A stretch of DNA of 5,502 bases, taken from positions 1 through 5,502 of the forward strand of contig JALOAP010000236.1 in the NCBI GenBank assembly GCA_023228745.1, in the 5' to 3' direction. The number at the start of each line of letters is the position of its first letter. Position 1 is the stretch's first letter. The notes beneath the pieces were generated by a model. That model saw only the letters and a list, made by a program, of their open reading frames with translations. It was not told the DNA's origin and did not search any database. Both the position numbers and the translations under genes were made by a program. This document shows positions 4,975-5,502 of the stretch, in pieces. Origin of the DNA: Dehalococcoidia bacterium (lineage in GTDB: Bacteria > Chloroflexota > Dehalococcoidia > Tepidiformales > Tepidiformaceae).

Positions 4975-5182
4975 TGTCCTGCCCTTTATTAGTCGATGTA
5001 GTTGATTCGATGGACTCCGTTTCTTTTTGCCGAGTCGCTAATCGCCGCTGAATTTCCTTATCCAGCACAACCAGAGTTCCCTGGCTACGGATGATTTGCT
5101 CATATTCCCGCTGCATGAGCAGGGCCAGTTCCTCTCCTAAAAAGTCCTGAATGTTCCTTTGATTGCTTTGTTCTTTGCTCAT
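4943..5182 (-). CDS. Small hydrophilic phage protein, unknown function
   Basis: Seventy-nine residues from the preferred start, MSKEQSNQRN. The first half is predicted helical with an amphipathic run (IQDFLGEELALLMQREYEQI, 11-30) and a second helix with DKEIQRRLATRQKE (41-54). The last 25 residues are polar, low in complexity (STTSTNKGQDNDRT) and probably disordered. No cysteine, signal peptide or membrane span is seen. An upstream in-frame start at 5215 exists but would overlap the structural gene and ignore the good ribosome binding site just before 5182. It lies 16 bases after the fibre-like gene and overlaps the membrane protein gene. It may be a small accessory of the structural or lysis module. 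Real gene likely; function unknown. Confidence 0.68.
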   Translation of the reverse strand: MSKEQSNQRNIQDFLGEELALLMQREYEQIIRSQGTLVVLDKEIQRRLATRQKETESIESTTSTNKGQDNDRTADEPIG

Positions 5183-5190
5183 TTTGTTTT

Positions 5191-5196
5191 CTCCCC
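5191..5196 (-). promoter_or_regulatory. Ribosome binding site fixing the start at 5182
   Basis: On the - strand GGGGAG lies 8 bases upstream of the ATG at 5182-5180. It favours this start over the in-frame codon 33 bases further upstream, which has no comparable site. Confidence 0.75.
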
Positions 5197-5198
5197 AA

Positions 5199-5502
5199 TT
5201 AAGCAACAAGTCCAAGTTCTTGTAGTCTGTCTATCACCGTATTCACCGCATTCTTAACACTGGTCAAATCTGCTTCCAGTTTTGTCTGGTCAACAGTATC
5301 CGTACCTGTCAAGTCCTGCGTAGCTGCATCGGATACGGTATCCGGTTGATTGACCGGGGTGGCCCCGTAAAATCCAAGCAACTGGCTGGTTCCTGTTCCG
5401 ATTTGTGTTCCTGTAGAAGTATCCAATACAATATTCTTGCCATCCGCAATAACGACATCATCCCCGAACCGAACCGTCCCGGCCTTGGTGTAGATGGCGT
5501 AA
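5199..5502 (-). CDS. Phage structural (fibre/decoration-like) protein, C-terminal end
   Basis: The frame is open to the window edge, so the TTG at 5426 is not the true start; the last 100 residues are visible. The upstream part reads as beta-strand turns (AGTVRFGDDVVIADGKNIVL), followed by TSTGTQIGTGTSQLLGFYG and ATPVNQP. The block TGT-x-IGT...Q-x-LGF-(Y/W)G-x-TP-x-x-QP recurs in phage tail-fibre, head-fibre and decoration-type proteins. The end is a short helix, VKNAVNTVIDRLQELGLVA, also usual for such proteins. This points to a virion surface protein; whether head or tail cannot be told from the C-terminus alone. It is the upstream member of the - strand run and probably under late control from outside the window. 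Confidence 0.72.
   Translation of the reverse strand, partial: YAIYTKAGTVRFGDDVVIADGKNIVLDTSTGTQIGTGTSQLLGFYGATPVNQPDTVSDAATQDLTGTDTVDQTKLEADLTSVKNAVNTVIDRLQELGLVA

Overview
The window looks like part of a tailed-phage or prophage genome whose host is probably a planctomycete. The phage assignment rests on a truncated RecB/Cas4-like nuclease, a run of small tightly spaced early-type genes with Cys-rich and DUF7694-like products, and on the opposite strand the end of a structural protein with a TGT-x-IGT...LGF-x-G-x-TP motif. The host guess rests on one gene: a lipoprotein-like protein with repeated DPN/EPN tripeptides and a C-terminal dockerin-type EF-hand loop (DLNRDGIVNLKD), a style common in Planctomycetota, especially Phycisphaerae. 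This is inference, not a taxonomic assignment.

Layout. (1) 1-2217, + strand, GC-rich: the C-terminal part of a PD-(D/E)XK nuclease, an overlapping Rrf2-like winged-helix protein, and a 440-residue putative lipoprotein, closed by a hairpin terminator at 2246-2290. (2) 2301-2452: a regulatory island in which a 15-bp perfect inverted repeat (2301-2315 / 2419-2433, followed by a T run) encloses a good sigma-70-like promoter (2319-2346). (3) 2453-4639, + strand, more AT-rich: five phage genes in a probable operon: a Cys4 protein, a DUF7694-like protein, a second Cys4 protein, a 203-residue conserved protein with a Gly-rich C-terminus, and a 153-residue conserved protein. (4) The last two genes are each followed by a non-coding tract with a clear 5-nt period (3948-4142 and 4640-4734). 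The second tract runs into a strong terminator at 4738-4766. (5) 4765-5502, - strand, converging on that terminator: the end of a structural or fibre-like protein, a 79-residue protein of unknown function and a 69-residue single-membrane-span protein.

How it may work together (inference): the + strand block after 2319 reads as an early/replication-recombination transcript from the enclosed promoter. The - strand block reads as the end of a late structural/lysis transcript. The most unusual content is the pair of degenerate pentamer tracts placed as 3' UTRs behind two conserved phage genes of unknown function. They would give an RNA with G residues spaced every five nucleotides, which could serve as an array for a multimeric RNA-binding protein or a structured RNA. 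The promoter enclosed by an inverted repeat is the second notable signal.
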